Position numbers and translations under genes: made by a program
Part shown: piece after piece, positions 40,285 to 47,052 of the stretch
How positions within the stretch are numbered: position 1 is the stretch's first letter
Layout: each line of letters starts with the position of its first letter
NCBI GenBank assembly: GCA_009377605.1
Contig: WHTT01000033.1
Coordinates: 1-64,000, forward strand
DNA length: 64,000 nt
Direction of reading: 5' to 3'
From: Luteitalea sp.
GTDB taxonomy: Bacteria; Acidobacteriota; Vicinamibacteria; Vicinamibacterales; Vicinamibacteraceae
The notes under the pieces: generated by a model
What the model was told of the DNA's origin: nothing
What the model saw: the letters and a program-made list of their open reading frames with translations, nothing else
The model's database searches: none

Positions 40285-40527
40285 ATGATGCAAGCTGGAA
40301 TGAAGAAGCTGGTGTTCAAGTTGGGTACATTGGCAGTGCTCGTCGGCATGGTGTTCGTAACACCCATGATGGCCGATGGATACGGCAAGCCTAAGCCGCC
40401 TCCAACCTGTCTAGAGCTGTGCTACGATCAGTATGCGTTGTGTCTCAGGCACGCCGGCGGCTTTTTGGACAAACTCCAATGCACAGTACTCAAGGTAGTG
40501 TGTGAGACGGAGTGCCACATCTTCTAG
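40285..40527 (+). CDS. Secreted six-cysteine peptide with mirror-symmetric Cys spacing
   Basis: An 80-residue precursor with an AGGAGGG ribosome site 7 bases before the ATG. Residues 6-30 form a signal peptide (MKKLVFKLGTLAVLVGMVFV then TPMMA), cleaved near Ala30. A short Gly/Lys/Pro linker (DGYGKPKPPP) leads to Cys42, 46, 53, 66, 73 and 77. The spacing C-x3-C-x6-C-x12-C-x6-C-x3-C is exactly symmetric about position 59.5, next to Gly58-Gly59. Cys42, 46 and 53 (i, i+4, i+11) fall on one face of a helix, as do 66, 73 and 77, so a helical hairpin with nested 42-77, 46-73 and 53-66 disulfides is predicted. The twin C-x3-C pairs recall hairpinins and CHCH-type folds. Function is unknown. It has its own promoter and terminator and no partner gene. 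Confidence 0.8.
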   Translation: MMQAGMKKLVFKLGTLAVLVGMVFVTPMMADGYGKPKPPPTCLELCYDQYALCLRHAGGFLDKLQCTVLKVVCETECHIF

Positions 40528-40559
40528 GCGATCCAGGGCAAGTCTCAGGCTGAAAGACT

Positions 40560-40612
40560 GGGTATCCCTCAGATCTGGAAGTGAGCGTTTCTCAGTTCCT
40601 TGAGGGATACCC
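40560..40612 (+). terminator. Long hairpin downstream of the six-cysteine peptide gene
   Basis: A perfect 12-bp stem, GGGTATCCCTCA (40560-40571) with TGAGGGATACCC (40601-40612), encloses an inner stem (GGAAGTGAG/CTCAGTTCC, one mismatch). TTTT follows at 40615-40618. It begins 33 bp after the peptide stop and is probably its terminator. The remaining sequence up to 40867 shows no gene. Confidence 0.75.
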
Positions 40613-40867
40613 CATTTTGCACGGGATCGTGAGCGTCATCGTTCCCGTAGGGCATGCGTTCCAAGACGCGACCCTTGAAGCACTGTCCCCCGCTTTCCTC
40701 GTGACCTCATCCGCGAACGCGTCGTCCAACCCGCCAATTGTCGCAACTTCAGACACAAGCTGTGTATAATTCAACGGCGCACCGCTGACGATGCTTGGTG
40801 CAAGTGTGTCATTGTCACAGCGCCCGTGCTGATTCGCCTGTCCTCTCTGACCACACCTCACTTGGAG

Positions 40868-42439
40868 ATGGCGTCATGCAGCCTGCTGAGACGTGTTGGC
40901 TGTCTCCTCGTCTGCATGCTGGTGGCAGCCTGCGACGGGGCACCGCTACCGCCGTCCACAGGCGCGCCGCCAGGCGGCGAATCGACTGCCGTCCGCGGCA
41001 CGGAGCGGATCGCATGGGAGCAGCCGGCGGCGAGCGCGCGTGAGGTTGCGAGCTTCCGCTTCGCGGTGTACGTGGACGGTGTGCGAGGTGAGCTCTCCGG
41101 TGCTCGCTGCGAAAGCTCGTCAGGCCCCAACGGCTACGCCTGCGGTGCACCGCTACCTCAGCTCACGCCTGGCACGCACGTCATCCAGCTGTCAGCGATC
41201 ATGCCCAGACGCGGGGGCTCCGTCGAAAGTCCCCGCTCGCCAGCCCTGAACGTTACGCTCATCGCCGCGAAGGGAGCTGCGTCACTCGGCGCTGAGGGAG
41301 CTGCGCCAGGCAATGTCGAAGCGCCTTCGCCAGGCGACGCGGATCCGGCGGCGCGGAGCGCGGCCGAGACCAGTGCCGCGATCACGTTGCCCGACGGTAC
41401 ACGCTTGCGCGCACAGACTGTCGTCGCGAATCTGGACCGACCGTCTGCCGTCGCCTTTGGCCCCGATGGCCGGCTGTTCATCGCAGAGCGCGCGGGGCGA
41501 GTGCTCGCGTTCGACGAAACGCAACTGCTGGATGCGACCGTTCTGGAAGGTGTCGCGGCCACGGGCGACGCAGGCGTGCTGGGGCTCACGCTGCATCCGG
41601 ACTTTGCGGGCAACCGCCTCGTTTACATCGTTGACACCACCCTGAGCGCCGACCGCACGCTCAGTTATCGCCTCAGCCGCTTCCGCGAGGTGAACGGCCT
41701 CCTCGGCGAGCGACTGATTCTCCTCGACGGTATACCGGCCACGGCCGCAGACGCCGGAGCCGTGATTCGGTTCGGGCCCGATCGCAGACTCTACGTGTCG
41801 TTTGGGCGCGCCGGTCCCGAAGTGAGCGCATCGCGGTCCTCGTACAACGGCAGCCTGTTGCGCCTCGATGACGATGGCTCGACGCCTGATGACAATCCGT
41901 GGTCGTCGCCGGTGTACTCCGTCGGTCACCACACGCCGCGCGGGTTCGACTGGGATCCATTGACGGGCGAGCTTTGGGAGGTCGAGCGCGTCGGCACGGC
42001 GCGAGACGAGTTGAACCGCATCCAACCTGGCGGCGATTACGGCGACGAGCAAGCAGCGGAAACGAACGGTCGCCAGCGCGCAGGTACGGTGGCGCCGGTC
42101 GTCGCGTGGCCCGCCGCGCTCGGTCCCTCTGGCGCAGCGATCTATGACGGAACCCTCATCGAGTCGCTCCGTGGCGATCTCCTCATTGCCGCGCTCGAAG
42201 GTGAAGACATCGTGCGCGTGCGCTTCGATCCTCGGGATCGGGCGCGTGCTACGGCCACAGAACGTTTGCTCCAGGGACGCTTCGGCCCGATTGCCGGCAT
42301 CGAGGTGGCACCAAACGGCGCGATTTACTTCGTGACGGCCACTCGCCGCGACGATGTTGCCTCCGCGCATGACGATCGACTCATCCGGTTGGTGCCAGCA
42401 TCCACTGAGGCACTTGACGCCACGGGGGCAGCCCGTTAA
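40868..42439 (+). CDS. PQQ-type sugar dehydrogenase-like lipoprotein
   Basis: A 523-residue lipoprotein. The lipobox is LLVCMLVAAC (Cys after Ala-Ala). Residues about 20-170 are Ala/Pro/Ser-rich with a small beta domain. The catalytic propeller starts near residue 175 (LDRPSAVAFGPDGRLFIAER) and continues with LGLTLHPDFAGNRLVYI and GAVIRFGPDRRLYVSFG. HTPRGFDWDPLTGELWEVE follows, then the C-terminal ASAHDDRLIRLVP. The fold matches soluble glucose/sorbosone dehydrogenases that use PQQ, with Ca and PQQ ligands partly visible (the His of HHTPRG, Asp-rich loops). Whether PQQ is bound is uncertain. The ATG at 40868 is preferred to a GTG at 40826. It lies just upstream of the BlaI-like gene. Confidence 0.85.
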   Translation: MASCSLLRRVGCLLVCMLVAACDGAPLPPSTGAPPGGESTAVRGTERIAWEQPAASAREVASFRFAVYVDGVRGELSGARCESSSGPNGYACGAPLPQLTPGTHVIQLSAIMPRRGGSVESPRSPALNVTLIAAKGAASLGAEGAAPGNVEAPSPGDADPAARSAAETSAAITLPDGTRLRAQTVVANLDRPSAVAFGPDGRLFIAERAGRVLAFDETQLLDATVLEGVAATGDAGVLGLTLHPDFAGNRLVYIVDTTLSADRTLSYRLSRFREVNGLLGERLILLDGIPATAADAGAVIRFGPDRRLYVSFGRAGPEVSASRSSYNGSLLRLDDDGSTPDDNPWSSPVYSVGHHTPRGFDWDPLTGELWEVERVGTARDELNRIQPGGDYGDEQAAETNGRQRAGTVAPVVAWPAALGPSGAAIYDGTLIESLRGDLLIAALEGEDIVRVRFDPRDRARATATERLLQGRFGPIAGIEVAPNGAIYFVTATRRDDVASAHDDRLIRLVPASTEALDATGAAR

Positions 42440-42458
42440 TATCCTAACGAATTAAGAT
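42414..42458 (+). promoter_or_regulatory. Promoter with overlapping palindromic operator for blaI-like gene
   Basis: TTGACG (42414-42419), 17-bp spacer, TAATAT (42437-42442) form a good sigma70 promoter. It starts inside the end of the preceding gene. ATCCTAACGAATTAAGAT (42441-42458) is a near-perfect inverted repeat (ATCYTAA-N4-TTARGAT) covering the start-site region, a typical place for a BlaI/MecI dimer to bind. The ribosome site of the GTG start at 42476 is weak. Confidence 0.7.
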
Positions 42459-42475
42459 AACGGGGCCAATCTCTC

Positions 42476-42856
42476 GTGTCTCGAAAGCGGTCCGAAACCA
42501 TTACCGACGGTGAGCTACGCTTGATGCGGGTGTTGTGGGCTGAGCAACGCGCCACGGTCGGAGAAATATGGGCAGGGCTGCCTGACGTCGACCGGCCGTC
42601 GTACAAGTCGGTGCAAACGCTGCTCCGGATTCTCGAGCAGAAAGGCTGCGTCCGGCACGAGAAAGATGGGCGTGCGTTCGTCTATATGCCACTGGTCGAT
42701 CGCGAGCGCGCCAGGAGCGGCGCCGTGGCGCGGCTGCTCCGCCAATTCTTCGACGGAAGGCCGGGGCTGCTGGCGCTCAACATCCTCGAGCGGGAGCAGT
42801 TGGATGAGCGCGAGCTCGCAGAAGTCAAGCGACTCATCAAGCAGGTCAAACGCTAG
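42476..42856 (+). CDS. BlaI/MecI/CopY-family repressor
   Basis: A 126-residue winged-helix repressor. The DNA-binding part is ITDGELRLMRVLWAEQRATV with GEIWAGL and SYKSVQTLLRILEQKGCVRHEKDGRAFVYMP. The C-terminal dimerisation helices are at about residues 80-126 (AVARLLRQFFDGRPGLLALN). In the bla/mec systems the repressor is inactivated by proteolysis triggered by the M56 partner; here the M56 gene follows 9 bp downstream. The start is GTG 42476. The promoter and palindrome upstream fit autorepression. Confidence 0.93.
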   Translation: MSRKRSETITDGELRLMRVLWAEQRATVGEIWAGLPDVDRPSYKSVQTLLRILEQKGCVRHEKDGRAFVYMPLVDRERARSGAVARLLRQFFDGRPGLLALNILEREQLDERELAEVKRLIKQVKR

Positions 42857-42865
42857 ATTCTCGAG

Positions 42866-44446
42866 ATGTCCTTGTTGGCAACCTGGATCTGGCAAGGCGT
42901 CGCTCTGACCTTGGCGATTGCCGCGCTGCTGCGCCTCTGGCGCCCCGGTGCTGCGGCATGCACTTTCGTGTGGTGGGCAACGCTGCTCGCGGTCCTCTTG
43001 CTACCACTACCATGGCTCGTCCCGCAATCGCCCGATCCACGCGTCTCCAACCTGCAGGCTGGCGCTCCCACAATCGGTGTCGCGATACCCGTTCCCCCTG
43101 ACGCGTTCATCAGCGTCGCGATCGGCATGTGGCTGGGCGGCGTGCTCCTCGGCTTACTGACGCTCGTGCACGGCTTCGTCAAGCTTCGTCGTGTCAAAGC
43201 GCGCTGTTCGCCGCTGAGCCTGGCCCGCGAACGATGCCTTCGCGGTTGGATGGCCGCAAGACATGGCCGATCTGCCCGCCTCTGCGTCTCCGACGATGTG
43301 GCGCTTGCGACGGCGTTGGGCCTGGGATCACCGGTGATCGCTGTAAACACATCGCTCGCGAGCGCGCTCGACGACCGTGAGCTCGATCAGCTCGTTCTCC
43401 ACGAGTATGCCCATCTCGAGCGGTTCGACGACTGGAGCCAGCTCCTCCAAGCCGGCGTCGAGACATTTTGTGGTCTTCATCCCGCAATCTGGTGGATCGG
43501 CCGGATGCTTCGCTTCGAGCGCGAGTCGGCCGCGGACGAATGGGTCCTTCGCCGGACTGGAGCGCCGCATGAGTACGCGTCGTGCCTCGCCACGGTTGCC
43601 GACGCGGCGCTCGTCGATCATCCCGGCAGGTTGCTACGCGGCGCGGGAGGACTCGGCGTTGGCGCCGGTTTGCGACGCGGTGACCTGTTGCGCCGTGTTG
43701 AGCGCATTCTCGGCTCCGTGGATCGACCTCCTCAACGGATGCCTCGCATGGCCTGCGCGACGATGGCCACGGCACTGGTTGCAGGCGTGATTGCCTTGCG
43801 CCAGCTCCCAGTGTTGGTTCACGTTGTCGACGCGCCCGCGCCGCGGGAAACCGTGGCGCGCGATGTCCCCCTCGAGGCGCACCTTCGCACGTGGCCAGGA
43901 ATGGCGCGCGTGCAGATCGGAGGCGCCACCGGGCTCGCATCTCTCCCCTCCTCTGCCCCACGAGGGCCGGAAAGAGAACGCACTGCCCCGTATCCGCCGC
44001 GACTGGCTCCGAGCGTGCGCACCCTCCCGACGGACACGGCCATTCTCACGGCAACGCTACAATCGCTGGACACCTCTATGATGCCCCGAAGCCGGCGCCG
44101 AGCGAAGTCCAGGGCTCGCCCCGAGCGGAGTCGAGGGGAACTGCTCCTTCTCCGTTCGTCTCCCTTGGAAACCGCGGCGCTCGCGCCCAAGCTCTCTCCC
44201 GCGACGATGGTCCCGCTGCGGGGGCTCGACGCCGCAAACGAGCAAGGCGAGCGTTCGGACGGTCGTCACTGGCTTCGTCTTCCGTCGCTCGCGAAACAGA
44301 CGAGCAGCACGGCCACGAAGACAGCGACGTCCATCGCCAAGGCCACGGCGGAAAGCGCCGTGGATGTAAGCGGTGTGGTCGCCGACTTCGGCAGGACCCG
44401 CGCGGTGCGCAGCGTCGGGTGGTTCCGCCGTCGCCTTGGACTATGA
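42866..44446 (+). CDS. BlaR1-like M56 membrane metallopeptidase without penicillin sensor
   Basis: A 526-residue integral membrane protein with four N-terminal hydrophobic segments in residues 5-110 (LATWIWQGVALTLAIAALLR, ATLLAVLLLPLPWLV, GMWLGGVLLGLLTLVHGF). The zinc motif is HEYAHLERFDDW (HExxH), with a downstream ERESAADEWVLRR (Glu). A fourth helix is near residue 300. The rest (residues about 310-526) is Arg/Pro/Ser-rich with no penicillin-binding sensor, so the inducing signal is not obviously a beta-lactam. The tail contains a repeat-derived stretch (RARPERSRGELL, from 44103-44139). It would cleave or trigger cleavage of the BlaI-like repressor. The aldo/keto reductase starts 7 bp after its stop. 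Confidence 0.9.
   Translation: MSLLATWIWQGVALTLAIAALLRLWRPGAAACTFVWWATLLAVLLLPLPWLVPQSPDPRVSNLQAGAPTIGVAIPVPPDAFISVAIGMWLGGVLLGLLTLVHGFVKLRRVKARCSPLSLARERCLRGWMAARHGRSARLCVSDDVALATALGLGSPVIAVNTSLASALDDRELDQLVLHEYAHLERFDDWSQLLQAGVETFCGLHPAIWWIGRMLRFERESAADEWVLRRTGAPHEYASCLATVADAALVDHPGRLLRGAGGLGVGAGLRRGDLLRRVERILGSVDRPPQRMPRMACATMATALVAGVIALRQLPVLVHVVDAPAPRETVARDVPLEAHLRTWPGMARVQIGGATGLASLPSSAPRGPERERTAPYPPRLAPSVRTLPTDTAILTATLQSLDTSMMPRSRRRAKSRARPERSRGELLLLRSSPLETAALAPKLSPATMVPLRGLDAANEQGERSDGRHWLRLPSLAKQTSSTATKTATSIAKATAESAVDVSGVVADFGRTRAVRSVGWFRRRLGL
44103..44139. repeat. CCCCGAGCGGAGTCGAGGGG repeat inside the BlaR1-like gene
   Basis: A palindromic unit in frame in the C-terminal part of the M56 gene. 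A relative at 29811-29840 shares the CTTCGACTC(G/C)GCT core. It adds an Arg/Pro-rich segment to the protein. Confidence 0.7.
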
Positions 44447-44453
44447 TCCGCGT

Positions 44454-45419
44454 ATGCGCTATCGACGGTTTGGACGGCTTGGCTGGCAAGTGGCGGAGAT
44501 TGGCTACGGCATGTGGGGCATGGGCGGTTGGAGCGGCTCGGATGACGAGGCGTCGCTCCAAGCGCTCGACCGTGCCGTGGCTCTCGGCTGCAACCTCTTC
44601 GACACCGCATATGCGTACGGCGAGGGACGCAGCGAGCGACTCCTTCGTGAAACGCTGAAGCGGCACCCGGACCGCCGGTTATACGTTGCGACAAAGGTGC
44701 CACCGATGGATCGCGTCTGGCCGGGCAAGGCCGAGACGTCCATCAGCAGCGTCTTTCCCTACACCTATATTCGCGAGATGACCGAAAAGAGCCTCGCGAA
44801 CCTGGGCGTCGACTGCATCGACCTTCAGCAGCTCCACGTGTGGAGCGACGCCTGGGCGGAGGAGGACAGCTGGCAACGCGCGGCGTCGGAGCTCAAACGC
44901 GATGGTCTCATTCGAGGATTTGGCATCTCGGTCAACCGGTGGGAACCTCGGAATGTCGTGAAGGCGCTTCAGACCGGATTGGTCGACGCCGTGCAGGTGG
45001 TCTACAACGTGTTCGATCAGGCGCCGGGGGAGGAGCTGTTCCCCGTGTGCGAGCGGCTCGACGTTGCGGTGATCGCCCGGGTTCCATTCGACGAAGGCAG
45101 CCTGACCGGCACCATGCACGAAGGTGTGAGCTGGCCGGCGGGCGACTGGCGGAACCTCTATTTCACCCCCGAGCATCTCCGTGAGATCCTGCCCCGCGTC
45201 GAGCGGCTGAAGGCGGTGCTTCCAGACGGCGTGCCGTTGCCGGAGCTCGCATTGCGCTTCATCCTGCACCATCCCGCTGTGTCGACGATCATCCCCGGCA
45301 TGCGAAAGGTCGGTCACGTCGAGGCGAACCTCGCCGCCAGCGATCGCGGTCCCCTCGATCCGTCACTCGTCGCGGCGCTCGGTCCATACCGCTGGGATCG
45401 CACGTACGACATCCCATAG
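44454..45419 (+). CDS. Aldo/keto reductase
   Basis: A 321-residue AKR. The catalytic tetrad is visible: Asp and Tyr in NLFDTAYAYGEGRSE, Lys in LYVATKVPP, His in QQLHVWSD. The cofactor-binding C-terminal region is STIIPGMRKVGHVEANL. It reduces a carbonyl with NADPH, or acts as a dehydrogenase; the substrate cannot be read. The ATG at 44454 lies 7 bp after the BlaR1-like stop, so it is probably expressed from the same operon and may be a target of the BlaI-like repressor. The sequence after it is a decayed mobile-element region. Confidence 0.93.
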   Translation: MRYRRFGRLGWQVAEIGYGMWGMGGWSGSDDEASLQALDRAVALGCNLFDTAYAYGEGRSERLLRETLKRHPDRRLYVATKVPPMDRVWPGKAETSISSVFPYTYIREMTEKSLANLGVDCIDLQQLHVWSDAWAEEDSWQRAASELKRDGLIRGFGISVNRWEPRNVVKALQTGLVDAVQVVYNVFDQAPGEELFPVCERLDVAVIARVPFDEGSLTGTMHEGVSWPAGDWRNLYFTPEHLREILPRVERLKAVLPDGVPLPELALRFILHHPAVSTIIPGMRKVGHVEANLAASDRGPLDPSLVAALGPYRWDRTYDIP

Positions 45420-45541
45420 GAGGTCCTCAACAGTTGTGAGGCGCTCCTGAAGCTCACGTATCACGACTCATACCTATCCACTTAGCCTGCGGTGCGCAAG
45501 TAGATGTTGCGGTTGAAGGTCTTGAAGGACATCCCCGACCA

Positions 45542-45619
45542 GGCGCGCAGGTGCACATCGAAGATTTCGCGCAAGTGTTCGGCCTCTACCCCGCACAGAA
45601 GTACGGGAAGGCGAGCCAT
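45542..45619 (+). pseudogene. Fragment of a HipA C-terminal domain
   Basis: One frame encodes VHIEDFAQVFGLYPAQKYG followed by KAS, a close match to the conserved HipA segment where the kinase lobe begins (compare RLPQEDMCQTFGLPSSVKYE of E. coli HipA). It is flanked by an in-frame stop region upstream and by the transposase remnant immediately downstream, so only about 25 codons remain. This is a short match, so confidence is moderate. A second, intact HipA-like gene opens the window. Confidence 0.55.
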
Positions 45620-46620
45620 GCTCCAGCTCTGGCGCGGCGCCCGCAGCGGCCATGGCTGGCTCACCCTCTGCGCCTTGTCGCGCACCTTCCCGCTTGAGGA
45701 ATCCGAGAAGGCCCGCTGCTCGTCCGCCTCGCCCTCGGCCCCGACCCACAGGGCTGGATCCCCATCGTGGTCGATCAGACCACCATCCGCGGGACGCCGG
45801 TCCTCATGGCCGGCGTGCGCGTCGCGCGCCGGGTCCTCCCCGTCGCGTTCGTCTGCTACGAGTACGCCACCCTTCGCAAGAGTCAAAATGTGATCGAGGA
45901 GTCGCTGTTCCTTCTGATCGCCGCGTGCTTGCCGCCGGGGTGTAAGCCGATCTTCATTCTCGATCGGGGCTCCGCGCGCGCCTCGCTGCTCCGGCAGCTG
46001 CGTCGGCTGAAGATCCCCTTTATCCTGCGCGGCCGGGCCACCACCATGGTGCGCGTCGGCGGCCAGCGCCTCAGCCTCGGCCGCGTGCGCCGACGCGCGG
46101 GTCGGGCCCGCCGCGACACACACGCCGCGTATCAGGACACCGCGCAGGAACCCGTCGATCTCATCGTCTACCACGACCGGGCCTTCCAGGAGCCCTGGTT
46201 CCTCCTGGTCCCGGCGGGCTCCGAGACGCCGCTCCCCACCGACGATGTGGGGGCGCTCTACCGCGAGCGCATGTACATCGAGCTGACCTTTCGCGACTGG
46301 AAGACGCATCTGGGGGTGCGCGGCCTGCGGCTCGAGCTCGACCTGGCCCCACGCCTCGGGCGCTTACTGCTCGCCCTGACGCTCGCCTCCATGCTGGCCG
46401 TGCTGCTGGGAGCCGGCCCGCTCGCGCGCCGGGTGCGTGCCCACACCGAGGTGCTCCGTGCCACGCCGCGCCATGGCACCCGGCGGCGCCTCAGCGCGCG
46501 CTCGATCGCGATCCTCGCCCTCTCCCTGGGGCGCTCTTCGCCCGGCTCGCCCGCGATGCATTGCACCGCCTCCTGGCCGCCTTGGCGCGCGGCGAACCCG
46601 CGACGGCGCTTCCGCGATGA
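45618..46620 (+). mobile_element. Frameshifted IS4-like transposase remnant
   Basis: Pieces of a DDE transposase lie in three frames. The 5' part is LQLWRGARSGHGWLTLCALS. Next, after a stop near 45704, comes GPLLVRLALGPDPQGWIPI followed by VVDQTTIRG (first catalytic Asp). FILDRGSARASLLRQL follows (second Asp), then YRERMYIELTFRDWKTHLG (third, the Glu of the Y-R-E-like signature of IS4). Near 46527-46535 the frame shifts again to ALFARLARDALHRLLAAL, ending at TGA 46618-46620. At least two frameshifts and a 5' deletion make it inactive. I could not identify terminal inverted repeats or a target duplication. The insertion lies against the hipA fragment. Confidence 0.8.
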
Positions 46621-46831
46621 CGCGCCTGCGAACGGACCGAACGCCGCTCGTGTCGTCGCGGCTCGCGTCCCTGCAGTACGCGAGCGACAGCACCCTCGAA
46701 CTCACGTTCCACAGTGGCGTCAGATACCGCTACTTCGGGGTCCCACGCCAATCGTCGACGCTTGGTCGCCGCCGAGTCGAAAGGCGGCTACTTCAACCGG
46801 CACATCCGGAACGGCTTTCGTGACGAGCGCG
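46617..46831 (+). pseudogene. Frameshifted KTSC-domain gene
   Basis: The ATG at 46617 overlaps the transposase stop. SSRLASLQYASDSTLELTFH then SGVRYRYFGVP is the N-terminal half of a KTSC domain. The second half, LVAAESKGGYFNRHIRNGF then RDERVA and stop, is in another frame, and a short bridging piece (IVDA) is in the third. KTSC proteins are small, often phage- or defence-associated, of unclear function (some are fused to lysyl-tRNA synthetase-like proteins). At least two small indels inactivate it. Confidence 0.75.
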
Positions 46832-46991
46832 TGGCCTGACCGGTTGCCCTCCTGCTCTGCGCCACCTCACGTCACGCGTCAGCTGTGGTACGCGCGCCTC
46901 CTGCGCGTCTTCGGCGACGTCACAGAGCGTCGGCGCTCAGCGTGTCGGGGAGGGCTGAAAACACTGGGGGGCGGCAAGCTCCTGCGAGCCC

Positions 46992-47020
46992 TTGACATTC
47001 TCCGTGTCAACCACTATATG
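46992..47020 (+). promoter_or_regulatory. Consensus-like promoter with an inverted repeat on the -35
   Basis: TTGACA (46992-46997), 17-bp spacer, TATATG (47015-47020). The -35 is also the left arm of TTGACA-N7-TGTCAA (46992-47010), a likely operator. It faces the ADOP permease gene. PadR-type repressors often control such permeases in acidobacteria, but no regulator gene is adjacent here. Confidence 0.75.
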
Positions 47021-47052
47021 TAGAAGCATAAGGTATACGCGGAGGTGCGACC

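Noticed and set aside
42866-44446. Beta-lactam sensor-transducer BlaR1
   Set aside because: The membrane peptidase part fits, but there is no penicillin-binding domain with SxxK and KTG motifs, so a beta-lactam signal is not claimed.
46621-47023. 3' part of the long plus-strand frame running through the transposase
   Set aside because: After 46530 the frame encodes no transposase sequence; the real C-terminus and the KTSC domain lie in other frames.
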